Assembly: GCA_964023275.1 (NCBI GenBank)
Contig: OZ029921.1
Coordinates: forward strand, 7,105,306-7,169,305
Source of the DNA: Norana najaformis
Lineage: Eukaryota > Annelida > Clitellata > Crassiclitellata > Hormogastridae
Reading direction: 5' to 3'
DNA: 64,000 nt
The position numbers were made by a program, and so were the translations under genes. The notes beneath the pieces are model-generated. The model did not search any database, was not told where the DNA came from, and saw only the letters and a program-made list of their open reading frames with translations. Shown piece by piece: positions 34,059 to 63,487 of this stretch (positions are counted from its first letter, which is position 1; every line of letters begins with the position of its first letter).

Positions 34059-34150
34059 AACCTAGGGGTCAAAATCACAAAAAAATGAAAAACACCAGAA
34101 ATCACCAGAATGCGATTCTTCTTCTTCGACCCAGCCGGCATGCTTCGTCC

Positions 34151-51257
<17,107 letters not shown>

Positions 51258-52922
51258 TGTCTTTTCAGCAGCTAAACAAAAATCAACTGCTGGTAATAAT
51301 AATTATAACAACAGTAATAATAATAAATTAGATGTCAATGGGGCAATGCTTGATCTTCCAGAAATTTATTTGCCGCCCATACAGTAATTTATCCTGAGGC
51401 AGCATATCTGCCCGAGGTTAAAAAATATAATAAAAACAATAATAATATCAATTATACCCCTAATTTCATATAAAACTCTAAGGTCTCAAGCACTCGAGAG
51501 TCGTGTATAAAATCTAGACAGGAAAATTCACCTAAAATGACTAAAACTTGTCTGGAAAAGGGTTTTAGAAGGCAACTGTATAATCATTATTATTGCATAC
51601 AACTGTGCCTGAGAAAGTCAGAAAAACCAATACGCAAGAAATTGACTCAAGGCCGTTACACATAAAATAGTTCCATAACAGATCTGGGCATAATTTTCAT
51701 AAAGACGCAAAATACAACACTCAAAGGTCTCATGTTAAATTTCAGGCTACATAACAAATTTGGCATGTAAAAATCTATTCCATTTACACCAGGCATCTAA
51801 ATTTTAAGAAATATTTAACTCACAATTTTTCAAAACTCTTCGTGCTAAGATGTACATATTAAATAGAACTTGTAACATTTTTAGTGTTTGTGATAAAACA
51901 TGCTGTTTTTTCCAAAGAACTCACCACTTCCTCCCCAATTCAATTCAATACTAAACCAATTTTTGGATTTTCCAACTTCGTGAGGGTCTTCTCATGCAGT
52001 CCCATGAAGTCATTATCGTTATTAAACAGAAAATGAAATTTTGCTCATCTACAATAGCACCTTTGTAGCTAAGGTTCTTTCTGCAGGACAGTAATCAACA
52101 AAATCCAACAATCCACACTTTCCAGAAGATCTACAGAAGGATTATGCAAAGTCCTGCACAAGGTAAATTTAAAGGAACACAGCTTTATGGTGTCCATGAC
52201 TCAACATCGTGTAATTAATTCATACTCAAATTTTTTCTACCCAGGAGAAACTCTGTGTTCCAGCATAAAAACCCACAGACCCCACTCACTATTTGACATG
52301 TTACAACACGGAAAACAACCATTAACGGGTGGGTGGATCAACCAATGATTATACGAGGGGTGAATGGTTAATGCACGGTTGACTGATAATCATTAACATC
52401 AATATTTGTACTTTCGATGTGTGCATCTTTGTCATTTTGTCACAAAAGTTGTGGAATAATTTCTTCTGTCATCTATCAAATGGATATAACTTGATGCCTA
52501 GTCCAAAATGATAGCGGGTCCATAGAAGTTCAGATTGAATTTCTTATGGAACTTCACATTAGATTTGTTAAACAGAATACACTTTAAAATAACCGGACAT
52601 TCTATAGCGCCTTCTTAGCCTCTTATTTACGCGAAACCGCCAAAATCGGTCACACAATGTTCGCCATACACAAATTTTTCGGTAAGATTTTGCGGACTAT
52701 GATTTATCGTCGAGGACGCACAAACTTAAGACACCGCAGTGTTCGTGCTTTGCCAGCAGCAAACGAGATTAAATATTCAGATCTTTAAGAAAAAACAAAA
52801 CAAAAGTTTTCGAAACGGTTTGGAGATTTAGGCTACCATTGATATGGTTTCTAGGATACGGAGAGACACAAAAAGCGACAGATATTATCTCCGATTCTCA
52901 TCCTGAGCAGATCACGGTAAAC

Positions 52923-52931
52923 AAAATGGCG
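52923..52931. promoter_or_regulatory. YY1-like motif in candidate MARK promoter
   Basis: AAAATGGCG in GC-richer DNA 1.7 kb upstream of the MARK ATG exon. Promoter status is inferred from position only. Confidence 0.25.
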
Positions 52932-53802
52932 ATATAAAGTGCCATCACGGACGACATATTGATTCCATGCTCTTCACGAATTCTGTCCAGCGCCATCTGG
53001 CATCTGAAAAACTTCACAATTCAAAAACGTTTTAGAGCATATATGGCATTGCAATTTGTATCAAAAATCGCCGTGTACACTACAAGATGTCTGCTTTTAG
53101 GAAATTGTTGTATTGCTTTTTGAAATCGTTATGGCAAGGTCCTGAATATTTGCTGCCCAAGGATTGGGATTGGAATTGCTAAAGAATCAGCTTATTGGCA
53201 GCCGTTCGATCAAAACAAAGATCGAGTCTATTCTAAAATTAGTTCCGAGTCAATTTTTGTATGGCAAACCGAAAGACAAACTATAGTGGTTGAGGCGCAT
53301 GGGAGTATTGTGTAGGATTGGTTTTGCTGAGAATTGGGTATTCGACCCCTCTCTAAATCAAAAAGTCAATGATGGAAGATTAATATTCTACTTTTCCAGT
53401 GTTTTGTTTTATTTGGTTGAGCTCAGTATGACCTTGCAGCAGGTGTTGCAGTCAATGTAATCTTAAACTCAGGCTTATTTCAGCCAAAGTCGTGGGAACC
53501 AGCTTGTTCCTGTAAATGTACGTGATTTTCTATATTGACCGTATGGCCTCGACCTTGCTTCTATTTCTGCTGGAGAGTTTAACGACTACAATTTCCCTCC
53601 CTCCCTCCCTTTCTGTCGACATCATATATTCCTCCGTGTTTAATTCGCCAGATTGTGTAATTGTACCAACACTTCACCGCTTGCAATTTCTGCAAGAGTC
53701 TTTCACTCAGACTGAAAGCACTCCTCTTCCACAGATCCTATCCTGATTCCGCTTCTTCCCTTCATCTATCCTGCCGATACAATCCAAAACACCATCCACT
53801 GA

Positions 53803-53966
53803 GGCCGTCTGACTGTCTACCTGCTTGACCCATTGGATCTTGACCTAGAATCAGATCTGACCCATCCTGCCTGTCGAATTTGACTGAGAGCCTGTGAATA
53901 AGCTGGTCCCTTGCGACTTAGCTTTTGTTAGGTGCTGTAGAAATCTTGAGTTTACGATTACGAACG
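53803..53966 (+). mobile_element. SINE family A, copy 3
   Basis: GCCGTCTGACTGTC head, GGATCTTGACCTAG, GCCTGTGAATAAGCTGG, GGTGCTGTAGAAATCTTGAG and the end TTTACGATTACGA. Confidence 0.78.
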
Positions 53967-54004
53967 TAATGTAACTTATCTAAATTTCTTATCTTAATTT
54001 TTTC

Positions 54005-54265
54005 TGCATTTATTAAGCATCACTATCTAATGACAGAGAAGCGACGGTGGTGCTGAGCGACTGTGAGTGATGGACTTGCTCAAGGTTCCTACACTGTACT
54101 CAGGTGAGGCTCGTTAAAAGTTCCTTCCACTGACATATGGTCAATATGGCCGACTTTACTAAGGGGTGCAAGAGGAACTGAAATCTCAAAACAAATTTCT
54201 GCCCCGGCGGGGATTGAACCTCCATCTCTCGATTGATAGTTCAGCTAACCACTGGTCTATCACAC
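54005..54265 (-). mobile_element. tRNA-derived SINE, fullest copy
   Basis: - strand: the A box lies in GTGATAGACCAGTGGTTAGC (near 54242-54261) and the B box is GGTTCAATCC (54211-54220). Then comes a body shared with the copy at 34715, and a tail ending in GTGATGCTTAATAAATG. Length is about 260 bp. Confidence 0.75.
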
Positions 54266-55734
54266 ATAATATATATGGCCACTTGTCTTTATATTATTAA
54301 TTATCACAGGCCCATACGCACAGGTCTGAAATTGCTGCGGGTTGGGATTTAAACTACCCTGGGTAGCTTAGTGACTTGGTCAAAAGTCAACCACACCAAT
54401 CACGATAAAGAAATTCCGGCCACAGTTTTTGGTTTCAATTCTTTTGCAGATGCCGAGTTGTTTATGTTTACCATTACAAATCAGATTTCAGTAGGATATG
54501 CTGCGAGGTCATTGGTTGCTAAGGCTTGTCTGTGGAGATTAAAAGTCAATCATCAAGCAGTCTTTATAAAATACTTTTAGGCCAGGAATATCGTTTCTGA
54601 CCTTCCTTACAACACCCAGTCATTTGTATGTATATTACTTTTTAAAGCAAAAATTGTAATAGCAGTTTTTCCAAAGATATGTTCCAAAATTGTCATAAGC
54701 CACTACACTTTGGGCGTTTCATACCCATTCAACCATGGGTGTTTGCGCCTTTGAACTTGTTGTGAGTTAATATCCTAAATCATGACCCTGACCAAAATTT
54801 CACAAATCCAATCCTGGCTGATATAGGCAATAAGTGAGTCACTGTACAAAAAGTAGTAAATGTGTGCAAAGCTGCCGCGAATAATGGATACATTAAAACA
54901 AAATGACAGTGACAATCATTATTACTGTGTCATAATTGTTTTATAAGTTAAACAGTACCTGTAATAAAATTAATAAATTAGATACGGTAAGACAACAGCG
55001 TCGATAACAGTCAGATAAATTAATTTATGTAAAATAACTGAGACTGTGAACATAAAAATTTCCATCTGTAAAAACATCCCAAGTAAATACAAAGGTATTG
55101 CTTTATTTTCTGACCTTATCCCAGCATCAGATTCCATCCTGAGGGATGGTCAACCCTCAACATACCAGGATTAGGCACTAGGCACTTGACCTAGGAAACT
55201 GCACCACTGAAACTCAGCGGCCATTAAAAGATCAAAACCAGTTTGAACCTACATGAAATAGCTAGAACCAGTTTGCTCAACAAGTGCCTTTTTTCTGAAG
55301 TGATTCTACTAAAGGCCACTAAATTACATTTTGCAAATTTGCTTTACACAGCTACTTTACATGTAACTTTATATCACTTTTCACTACTCAGATACCAATC
55401 TCTAAGAAGAACCAGGCCATGCTCTCTTAAATTAATGCCTGATAGCAGCAGAAGGAAAAACTAAGCAGGGCCTTTTGTCACTGAAAATTTCTGGTTGCAA
55501 GCCACAACATGTTTGTGTTGCACGTCTTTGACATTTGACTTTGTTCAGCAAACATTTTCAAACTGCCTAAAAATCTGTTCTTTAGATCAGTCAGATAGCC
55601 ATGTGTCCAGCACTTTTGTCAGGTGCTTAAAATGTGCTACATTAAGTGTCTTAACACATACATGCATAAAGCCTTAGCACACCAGACATTAAAATTTTAA
55701 GGGCCTCCTCATACCTGCCACCTAATTATTTGTG

Positions 55735-55912
55735 CACTTATTAAGCGCCACTATCTAATGACTAAGCATCAATTGATGGTGCTGAGCAATTGTGAGCGAA
55801 GGACTTGTTCAAGGTCCCTACACGGTAACCATCTCAGGGGAGGCTCGTACTCTCCTGTACTCTCCACATTACAAGCCAAGCATTCTACCCAATCGGCTAT
55901 TGTGCCCCACAA
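55735..55912 (-). mobile_element. tRNA-derived SINE, third copy
   Basis: - strand head ATAGCCGATTGGGTAGAATG resembles a tRNA A-box region. The tail part (CTCACAATTGCTCAGCACC, CATTAGATAGTGGCGCTTAA) matches the copy at 54005. The B box is eroded. Confidence 0.65.
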
Positions 55913-56784
55913 ATCCAGACTCCAACTGACAAGTCAAAGGAAGATACACAAAGCAAAAGATGTCGTTCTCAGAAAGAACTCAGATCTTAAAACCCATTGA
56001 CAGACTTTTATTCAGTCCTTGGGATTTTGTGGTCATTCTTGCCATTACACAGTGAAAAGAACACATTCTCTTGAAAACAATTAAGTGCAAACAATGATCA
56101 CAGTGGTAATGTTCAATATTCTCACTCAATGTAGGAGCAAGAGTCGTGCTTGAATCACGTGCAAAATTCGTGTTTCAACTGCTCTTCCTGGTTGTGCTCG
56201 GGAACAGCAATTAAAACAATAAAGTCGAGAGTACAACAGTGGAACGCAAGTGAGGTGCTTAGGCCCTTCAGCTGGCAATGGATTAATCCCAAGGTCCTGA
56301 ACACGAGACCAGTGCGTCCCAAGACTTTACTTCCCAGCCTGCACCAGTACCAAATTCTACTGCTTGGTGATTGAGACGTGCATGCACACAACTTACCCAG
56401 TTTCCACGGTGTCTGCTCAGCAGGTTTGAACCCACAATCGTCAGATTAATTAGAACAACTCACAGATTAATAGGTAAATGATAGCGATTAACATGTTGAC
56501 TAAAGAAGTACTGACGGGGATTAAAAACAGAGATGAAGACAACGGTTAAAGGTAATGACTAAAGAACGGGATCAGAAAGGACAGCAACTGTGTGAAGAAA
56601 AAGTGCAAACATAGGACAACAATTAAGCGGTAAGAAAATTATAAACAAGGTTATAAGTTTGAATCCCAATATAAAAGAACATATCGTCTGCATCTTTTTC
56701 GAATAACAAAGGCCACTGTAACTGCTTTGTTTGTTGCCAAGACGATCGTTAAGTGACAACAGCCAGTTGCCATGACAACTGATA

Positions 56785-57215
56785 AATGTTGAGCGAATGG
56801 ATCCTGATCGAAGCAGTCCACAAGGAAACTGAAATGTTTGCACTTGCAAAGTTTTACATCGCACCAGACTTGATCTGTGCCAGATATGATCGCGGAAACA
56901 GAATCGTGGCACCCAATCTCAACTGTGATCCCCATTTAATCACGGATCGGATTCACACATTGCACCAGATCCAAGCTTTGAACACAGCACCACAATCTGT
57001 TTGTCAGCCATCTAATATCTTGACACCGGGTTTGATCACAGCCGTACATATCTGATCGACATGCAGGTTCAATCATAATGCCAGATTCAATCAATCAATC
57101 CATTTGACCAAGCAGACAAAACTGGCTCAAACAACATTGCAACAGATTTGATCACAGCACCAGACTCGATCATCTCGCCTATCTTCTCTATTGACGGATT
57201 TGATCGCTCACTTGA
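56785..57215 (-). other. SPRED 3' flank with GATC/CACCAGA quasi-repeats
   Basis: About five irregular copies of GCACCAGA followed by a TTGATC-like segment on the + strand. Probably SPRED 3' UTR; the transcript end is not visible and I found no AATAAA here. Confidence 0.4.
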
Positions 57216-58097
57216 TCACTCAGCCTTGTGCCTGGCACCACACCGGCCATGCCTCACCGAGCACTGGTGACAGGCAGCAGCAAGCGGGTAGCACACAAGA
57301 CATGGCATGACAACCGAAAGCACTGTAAGCACAACCCACTTCCTACGATTACGTGGATCCGCATGATTGCACACACAGACCGGCCCGTAGTCACCTTCGT
57401 CGTCTGCTGTGAGATGATAGAGGGCACCACGTGCGCATCGCATGCAAGTCAGCACTTCGATTGTCCGAAGACATCCGCTCGGTCGATCGGGGCACGCCCC
57501 GCGACGGTTCTCCGAGAGGAGAAACATCTCACGGCAGTAGACGCAACGCAGTCGCTGGTGCAAACGACGCGGGTCACTTCCCCGGGATTTCGAAGACTTC
57601 GGCAATGGAACAACCGAAGTGGATGATGAAACTTCCAGACTCTTCTGGCTCGTGCTCCGTGCCGCCCCGAAATAGCTCGGACGCCCGACCGATTCGAGCA
57701 TGGGGTACGAGTACTCGTGCGGTACGTGGTCCTTGATTGGCGCTGTAGTGGCGGCGAGATCTGTCTTGGAGAACTGGACGTAGGCGCTGTCCGCGTTGTG
57801 CGCTGGAAGGGGCTCGGCTGAGGACGTGGCCTCGTCACTGGACCGTCTCATTGCGGCTGTTCGAGCTCGCGAAGACTGGGACAGCCGGTTGAAAGCGTCC
57901 GAGAGAATTGCCCCGTGGCCCGGAAGTGGCTTCCGGTTGCAGACGATATTCAGGTGTGGATAGCTTGATGGGTGATACATTACAGATGGCATAGCATGTG
58001 TCGGCTGCAGCGCAATCCGCATCGAAGAGGCTGGAGAGGGGGTCCTTGCTCGCGACCCAGGCAGCGAAACAGTCTCCTTCGGTGGCCTCGGTATGCT
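57216..58097 (-). CDS. SPRED: SPRED terminal exon with Sprouty domain
   Basis: 294 codons including stop, entered in phase 0 after TTTGTCACAG. The first half is Ser/Pro-rich (SIPRPPKETVSLPGSRARTP); the second half holds the Cys-rich SPR domain, which is palmitoylated and membrane-binding in the family. Confidence 0.93.
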   Translation of the reverse strand, partial: SIPRPPKETVSLPGSRARTPSPASSMRIALQPTHAMPSVMYHPSSYPHLNIVCNRKPLPGHGAILSDAFNRLSQSSRARTAAMRRSSDEATSSAEPLPAHNADSAYVQFSKTDLAATTAPIKDHVPHEYSYPMLESVGRPSYFGAARSTSQKSLEVSSSTSVVPLPKSSKSRGSDPRRLHQRLRCVYCREMFLLSENRRGACPDRPSGCLRTIEVLTCMRCARGALYHLTADDEGDYGPVCVCNHADPRNRRKWVVLTVLSVVMPCLVCYPLAAACHQCSVRHGRCGARHKAE

Positions 58098-61000
58098 CTG
58101 TGACAAAGACACACATTTATTCTAGACTCACGTGTAATGTCAACTGATTTGATCTAAGAACTTTTTACAGTGCAACAAATAATGCAGTAGGTCACTGCTA
58201 AGCGAAAAAGGAGGCAACCCAGGACCACCGTGGTCGTCGGCTAGAAGAACACAAAAAGCCTCTGGGTCAATAATGCTGTGTGTAAAACCAGTTGTATTCC
58301 ATATCTAAAGACTGGGTTTAAAGCAATTCCTTGGTAACTACACAACTTATTCTTCTGCATCATGATCCCAGGGTTGAATGAAAATACCATCGCTCTGCAG
58401 TGCATAGCTTTATGGTTGCCTGATATCCCAGAATATCTCTACATATAAACAAGCTTCTCATTTCCAAGGGAACAGTTCTATTTGAGCTAAAATTATTATA
58501 CGTTACAGATTTCTACAGTAGTAAAATTAGTACTACTACTTCTAAATTACTACTCTACTACTACTGCTAATATTACTCTAGTACTACTCAACCAATTCTG
58601 AGGAGGGTTCCCATCCAATCATCTCAGAATTGGTTGAAATTTTAACCACATGTTGCAGTATGTATTGGATGGAAAAGCTCAAACTTTTTCTGCAATATTT
58701 AAAATACTTTCCAAGATATCGTCGATTCCGTGACCTCACCCTCAGAAGGCATTTCATGAAACTTCGAGATATCCACTTTTTCCGAACTGATACCTCTTGA
58801 GCTGTTAGACCAAATTTGATGATTTTTTTATCAGCTATATAGTTTCTTGCATAGATTACAAAAATATAATTATAACGATAAAATAATAAAATTAGTAGCA
58901 TAATAAGTAGTAAACTCTTATAAAGTATAAGTATTAATAATTAGTAATTAATAATTGCAAACCGGATGTGACGTATCTGCATCCTCTTGCGTTTCTTCAA
59001 CCATTTCACCTACTCCTAAAATTAATAAATAATTTCTTTGAAAAAATAAACTTAATTTAAAAACTCTAATCAATTGGCCTTAGCAAAAGAATTAAAACAA
59101 TTATCACTCAACAGTCATTGTTAAAATAATCATTATGCACAACATAAAATCTCATTTTTATGCATGTTTGTTTACAGTAACCAACAGTACCTTATAACAT
59201 CAATCAGGAAAGGTGGAAGAACAGGTGCATGAGTTAAGCTGGTGCTTACTGTAAACAATTTCTCGTCACCAATTCCTGCAGGGCTGTACATGGAGAATTT
59301 GAGGCAACTGGGCCTGCACACAGGCATACACGTACGCACGCACGCACACGCATGCACGCACGCACGCATGTACACATGAGAAGCCAGTCATGAAATCCCT
59401 GTTTGGGCAGAAGTATCTCAGCCTGAATGAATGTGTCGAAGCATTTTAATAGCATCTTCATGAATCTCTTAAGAATTCATACTGATTACTACTTGTTGTG
59501 TGCAGCTGGCAATGAGGTGGAAGGCTTGGCATCAACGTGACACAAGCCGACACACGTGACAAGCACCGTACAAGAGCAAAACCACATTTGTACGTGACTC
59601 TGTAGGTGACAGTCAGTGCGTAAATGTGACAAGGTTACAAAGACCTGTCCTAGCCTGAAGTCAGGTGGCAACATACTGAATCCATTGTAGCGGTTTAATG
59701 ATGATGTTTGATTGGAAGCCCAGCTGGGGGGATTTGCATTCATCCAGCCTGCTAATTAAAAATTAAACAATTAGACATGCTTGGCTGCGAATTTTTAGGT
59801 GATTCAGTTGGTATAAACATGTGCAAGTGACCTTGATGATGCATCTCTTCACTGAAAGTTTGCTGCCACAAACAGCATGTCCACACGACTCATAGCAGCA
59901 AGATGAAACTGATCTGAAGCACAGACTTGTAGCCATACTCTCAAGCCCCAAAACTCCTGGGTTCAGGCATGGTCACTGCGAGACATGACAGGGATGTAAG
60001 TCTTTAACAAAGGACAAATGGAATCCGTGCATCCTCCAGACTGGTGTCTAACATCGACAACATGAAGTCAACACTTGTGATGTTCAATTGATGCCAATCA
60101 GCCACACTGCAGTTTTGGTTGTGAACTTCTGAGGATCACTCAGCTCACGGCAGCAGAGTTCACAAAACCCAGACCATTGCCTGATGACTTCAAAGGTCTG
60201 TATGGATCAGACTGGTGATGTACAACCAAAATCACCACCTATGCCAATCAGGTGTAAAAGCATGATGATGTATACATTGTCAGCAGCATAAACAGTATTA
60301 TCATGGACTGCTAAAGCAGCTATCTCAGTCAAACAATGTATCTTTTAGCAGACTGTGAGCCTCACTGCATAACAACAACAACCCACTCCATAACTTTTGA
60401 AATGAAAATCATTACACTAATCACCATAATAACACAAGTAACTATGATAGTCAGCACAACAAATCATCATCATTGTCATCATCGTCATAGGAAATGGGAC
60501 AAAATTATATGACATGACATCATACTGCAGCCAGTGAGTTGAAAACATCGATTTCACCAGATCAAGAATCAACCCATGGGCATACAGACAGGCAGCTGTA
60601 CACGTGTATGTATGAATGTAGTATTTATGTAGTATTTATGTACGTATGTATGTATCTAGCTATTTACATAGCACCTTTAAGAACTTCACAAAGGCTGAAC
60701 CAGCAGTCAGCCACCAGGTATTCATGGATTTATTCATTTATTTGCTGCATTTATATAGCACCCCTTTTAGAAGCCCATCCCCATTAAAAGAGAAGTTTCA
60801 AGTGTTGATGAGAGGAGTAGAAAGCATTTGCGACCAGCAGCAGTCACAGAATGTCTGTCGGTCTGTAGCAATATATCTGATGTTCGCATAAAGTCATGAT
60901 TTGTCAAAAGGGGTGCCTACTTTCTCGGAGGTGTACAGCAGCCTTGTTGATGCACTTCTCAAAGACCTGGGCATCGGCTGAGCTGTGGAAGGTGAGGCCG

Positions 61001-62372
61001 AATCGCTCACCCTGCGTGCGCCAGTGATGGAAGGTCGGAGTGGCCTTCGTGTACGAAAGGTCCTGCTTCAGGACACAGCTGAGCGTCACCTAAATCCAAC
61101 ACAACACAGTAAAATCATTTATATAGCGCCTTTTAAGAACCCCATAAAGATACTGAACTGTTAAGTGACAAGTTTTACACTCTTAAAAGTTAAGTCTTGT
61201 AACAGTTGACACAATAGTGTGGCCCGAACACTGATGGACAAAATCAGCAGCTTTCTGTGGTAGCTAGACAAATATCTCAAAGCATGTCACAGGGGATGTA
61301 CTTTGATGGCAAGTCCAAGAATGCTCCAACAAGATCAGGACCTGTTATTACCAGACATCACAATGCAACATTACAGTATGATGCATACACTACAATACAA
61401 TTTAATAAAATACAATAACACAATACAATATGTTACGCTACACTACAATACAATTTATAAGTGCTCCTTAACCAACCCCTCAAGAAATAAAAAAACATTA
61501 AAAATCATTACATTATGATCGGGGTAATCAAAATACAGTACAATAAAATACAATAAAACTTACCATAATGCACTAGTTTTAGGGCCACTGAACAATTAAA
61601 ATTTCTGTCACGAGTAACCACTTTCATGATCAATGATAATTATCTTCGTTTTTACCTCTTACTTATTTTCTGTTGCACCAAAACAAAAAATCTGTAGGCC
61701 TACTTACTTAATTAAAGTATAGGTACCTGCGACCTACTTCTGGTGAATGCCATTGGTTAGAAAGATGTACAGGCTATCTAGCCATCCCAGCAAATAAAGT
61801 TTTATCAGCATAAATCAAGAAAATAAACTTTACGAGGGCAGTAACAACAAATGATTGCAGGCTTCAATTTACTGCTCTTTGTGCTAGAGACTTAGAACAC
61901 ATGGCGTGCTCATCCGAATTTTTAAAAAATAATGTATGAATTGCTGCAAATCTTCATACACCATCTCAACTAGCTGATGATTGCCATGCTTTTGAGGATT
62001 TCCGTAGAGCAAAGTAAAAAAGCGTGTTACATTTGTGTTACTTTTTTAACATAAATCCAACAACAGGACAACATTTCCTCAGATGTTGCATGGCTCATCA
62101 CTGAACCGCCTGTATTGAAAGAGGTACCAGGATTCAAACCCAGAAGCAGAGTTAACAGTCTGACACAGTCAGTCACTGTGCAACAAAGAATTACACGTAC
62201 AGTGTGGTCAGAGACCCTTTGGCCGTCGATGAGGTACTGTAGGTCAACGTTTGATGAAGAAAGGGTGCGAAGGCCGACCAGGCTAATGCCACCCCCGCTT
62301 GTGGGGACCCAGCCTCCGGAACTGTCATCACGGGTCATGACCTGCGCTTTCACCTTCACTAAGTACTCCTCC
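57216..62372 (-). CDS. SPRED: SPRED (Sprouty-related, EVH1 domain) protein, 5' end incomplete
   Basis: Membrane-associated inhibitor of Ras-ERK signalling; the vertebrate EVH1 domain recruits neurofibromin. Exons (- strand): 62372-62201, 61089-60921, 59015-58963, 58097-57216, with matching phases (0, 1, 0), giving 424 residues plus stop, the first codon base coming from an upstream exon. EVH1: EEYLVKVKAQVMTRDDSSGG at its start and TKATPTFHHWRTQGERFGLT then FHSSADAQVFEKCI at its end. Linker with ADSAYVQFSK. C-terminal Sprouty domain: RCVYCREMFLLSENRRGACP, VLTCMRCARGALYHL, DEGDYGPVCVCNH, a hydrophobic stretch VVLTVLSVVMPCLVCYPLAA, then CHQCSVRHGRCG. Sprouty proteins lack EVH1, so SPRED is clear. 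The Kit-binding region is poorly conserved. Confidence 0.93.
58963..59015 (-). CDS. SPRED: SPRED 53-nt micro-exon (acidic linker)
   Basis: AG before 59015 and GT after 58963 (TTTTAG, then ...CCG|GTTTGC). It encodes (R)VGEMVEETQEDADTSHP. It is needed to bridge phase 1 (exon ending 60921) to phase 0 (exon starting 58097). Vertebrate SPRED also has an acidic stretch just after EVH1. Supported by phase and composition, not by direct homology. Confidence 0.65.
59331..59376. repeat. CGCA/TGCA simple repeat
   Basis: A run of ACGCACGCACGC and ATGCACGC units in a SPRED intron; alternating purine-pyrimidine. Confidence 0.85.
60921..61089 (-). CDS. SPRED: SPRED exon, EVH1 second half
   Basis: VTLSCVLKQDLSYTKATPTF, HHWRTQGERFGLTFHSSADA. 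Nearly identical in pattern to vertebrate SPRED EVH1. Acceptor GGATTTAG, donor A|GTAGGC. Confidence 0.93.
62201..62372 (-). CDS. SPRED: SPRED exon, EVH1 first half
   Basis: EEYLVKVKAQVMTRDDSSGG, WVPTSGGGISLVGLRTLSSS, LQYLIDGQRVSDHT. Acceptor TTGTTTTCAG, donor ACT|GTACGT. The first base completes a codon from the missing upstream exon, so an in-exon start is unlikely. Confidence 0.92.
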
Positions 62373-62971
62373 CTGAAAACAATCAAGCATAATCACCTTC
62401 ATAAGTGACTTCATTAACTCAGTATCATCACTGACATCAAGCTATGTGGCGTGCGCTTATCTCATGTAACAATGAAGAAATGAAGACATGTTGTCAGGTG
62501 CAGAGTATAGACAAGAAGTTTTCTTTAAAAAGCACTGCATAAAAGTGCACTTGCGATTACGATTACAAGTGGCACAACCGAGACAACAGTTGTGTTGTGG
62601 ATCTAGACTCTGTGCCCCATACAGACCTGTGCCAATACCCATAATGACAATAATAAAATTTTACTTTTCATCGGCATATGTACTTACATCTGAGATTTTT
62701 AGTGTTGAATGCCAACACAGTGCGGGTTGACGTCACCTCTGAGATGTGCCTAAAAGGTGCTATATGAATCTTCAGATACATACATATATACATACATAAA
62801 TATATAAATGCTCGCATGCATACATACGTACATGAGTGGGTCTAAGCTAAGTACAGCTCAAAACTGTGTAACAGAAACAATACCAGAATTAATCACCTTA
62901 AATCGTCACTTATATAGTCTAATATATTCTAATAACTTCTATAGAGCCATCATACAAGGCATCAGTCAATC

Positions 62972-63035
62972 GTAATCTCAAGATTTCTACAGCGCCCAAC
63001 GAAAGCTAAGTCACGGGAACCAGTCAACGGTCGCT
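62972..63035 (-). mobile_element. SINE family A, truncated copy 4
   Basis: - strand: TTTCGTTGGGCGCTGTAGAA and AATCTTGAGATTACGATTG match the 3' part of the other copies. It lies upstream of the first confirmed SPRED exon. Confidence 0.7.
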
Positions 63036-63487
63036 TCAAGTGATATCGTAGTCAAAAATCATGATCCGCGCAAAATATACAGCACAGTTTTACTGGCATT
63101 GTATTGAATACCTGGACTCCGAGTTTGTTTCATCTTCTATTCCAGATCCGCAGCTCAGCTCCTTTGCCACAGCTTCAGTCGCCCCAGCCATACGTGACCC
63201 CAGATCTTAATGCCAAACTTCTGGCTGGTGCCTAGCTGGACCAACCAGCAAACAGGTTTGGATTCCTTTCACACCCAGAGAATTTCAGCACTCTGGTTTC
63301 CAGCCAAAACTGGCTTGCCGTTATAACAAATAACTCCAAAGAGGCGAATCCATAACTTTTATGAAAAAATCGGCATCAGAGTGATGTCCATAATACTGAT
63401 CATCCAGCAGTATCACGCCACCTCAGATTAATCCCACCCAAACTAGGTATCCGGTTAAACTCAATTTATCGTGGTGACGGATCTCAC

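Larger units (their letters stand above)
25344..34150. other. Intergenic region between BCL11 5' end and MARK 3' end
   Basis: No supported host gene. It holds the probable BCL11 promoter (25344-25700), a tRNA-like segment near 26180-26240, SINE and LINE copies (26782-27118), a GC-richer stretch (27500-27970) that may be regulatory, a MITE (28287-28829), a 48-bp minisatellite and a LINE with a nested SINE (29400-30545). AT-rich DNA (30545-34150) follows, in which I see nothing definite. Confidence 0.7.
51258..57215. other. MARK 5' flank and region up to SPRED 3' end
   Basis: No further coding exon can be supported. A probable MARK leader intron starts at 51272. An AAAATGGCG motif (52923-52931, YY1-like) marks a possible promoter near 52.9 kb. 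Two tRNA-type SINEs and one SINE A copy lie at 53.8-55.9 kb. The SPRED 3' UTR probably occupies the last few hundred bases before 57216. Confidence 0.6.

Noticed and set aside
54205..54265. tRNA-like sequence with good A and B boxes
   Set aside because: No paired cloverleaf arms and a shared SINE body follows it; a SINE head rather than a tRNA gene.
57835..58116. Alternative frame in SPRED terminal exon (starting MCVFVTEHTEATEGD)
   Set aside because: Entered only if the exon were read in another phase; it lacks the Sprouty domain and stops early.
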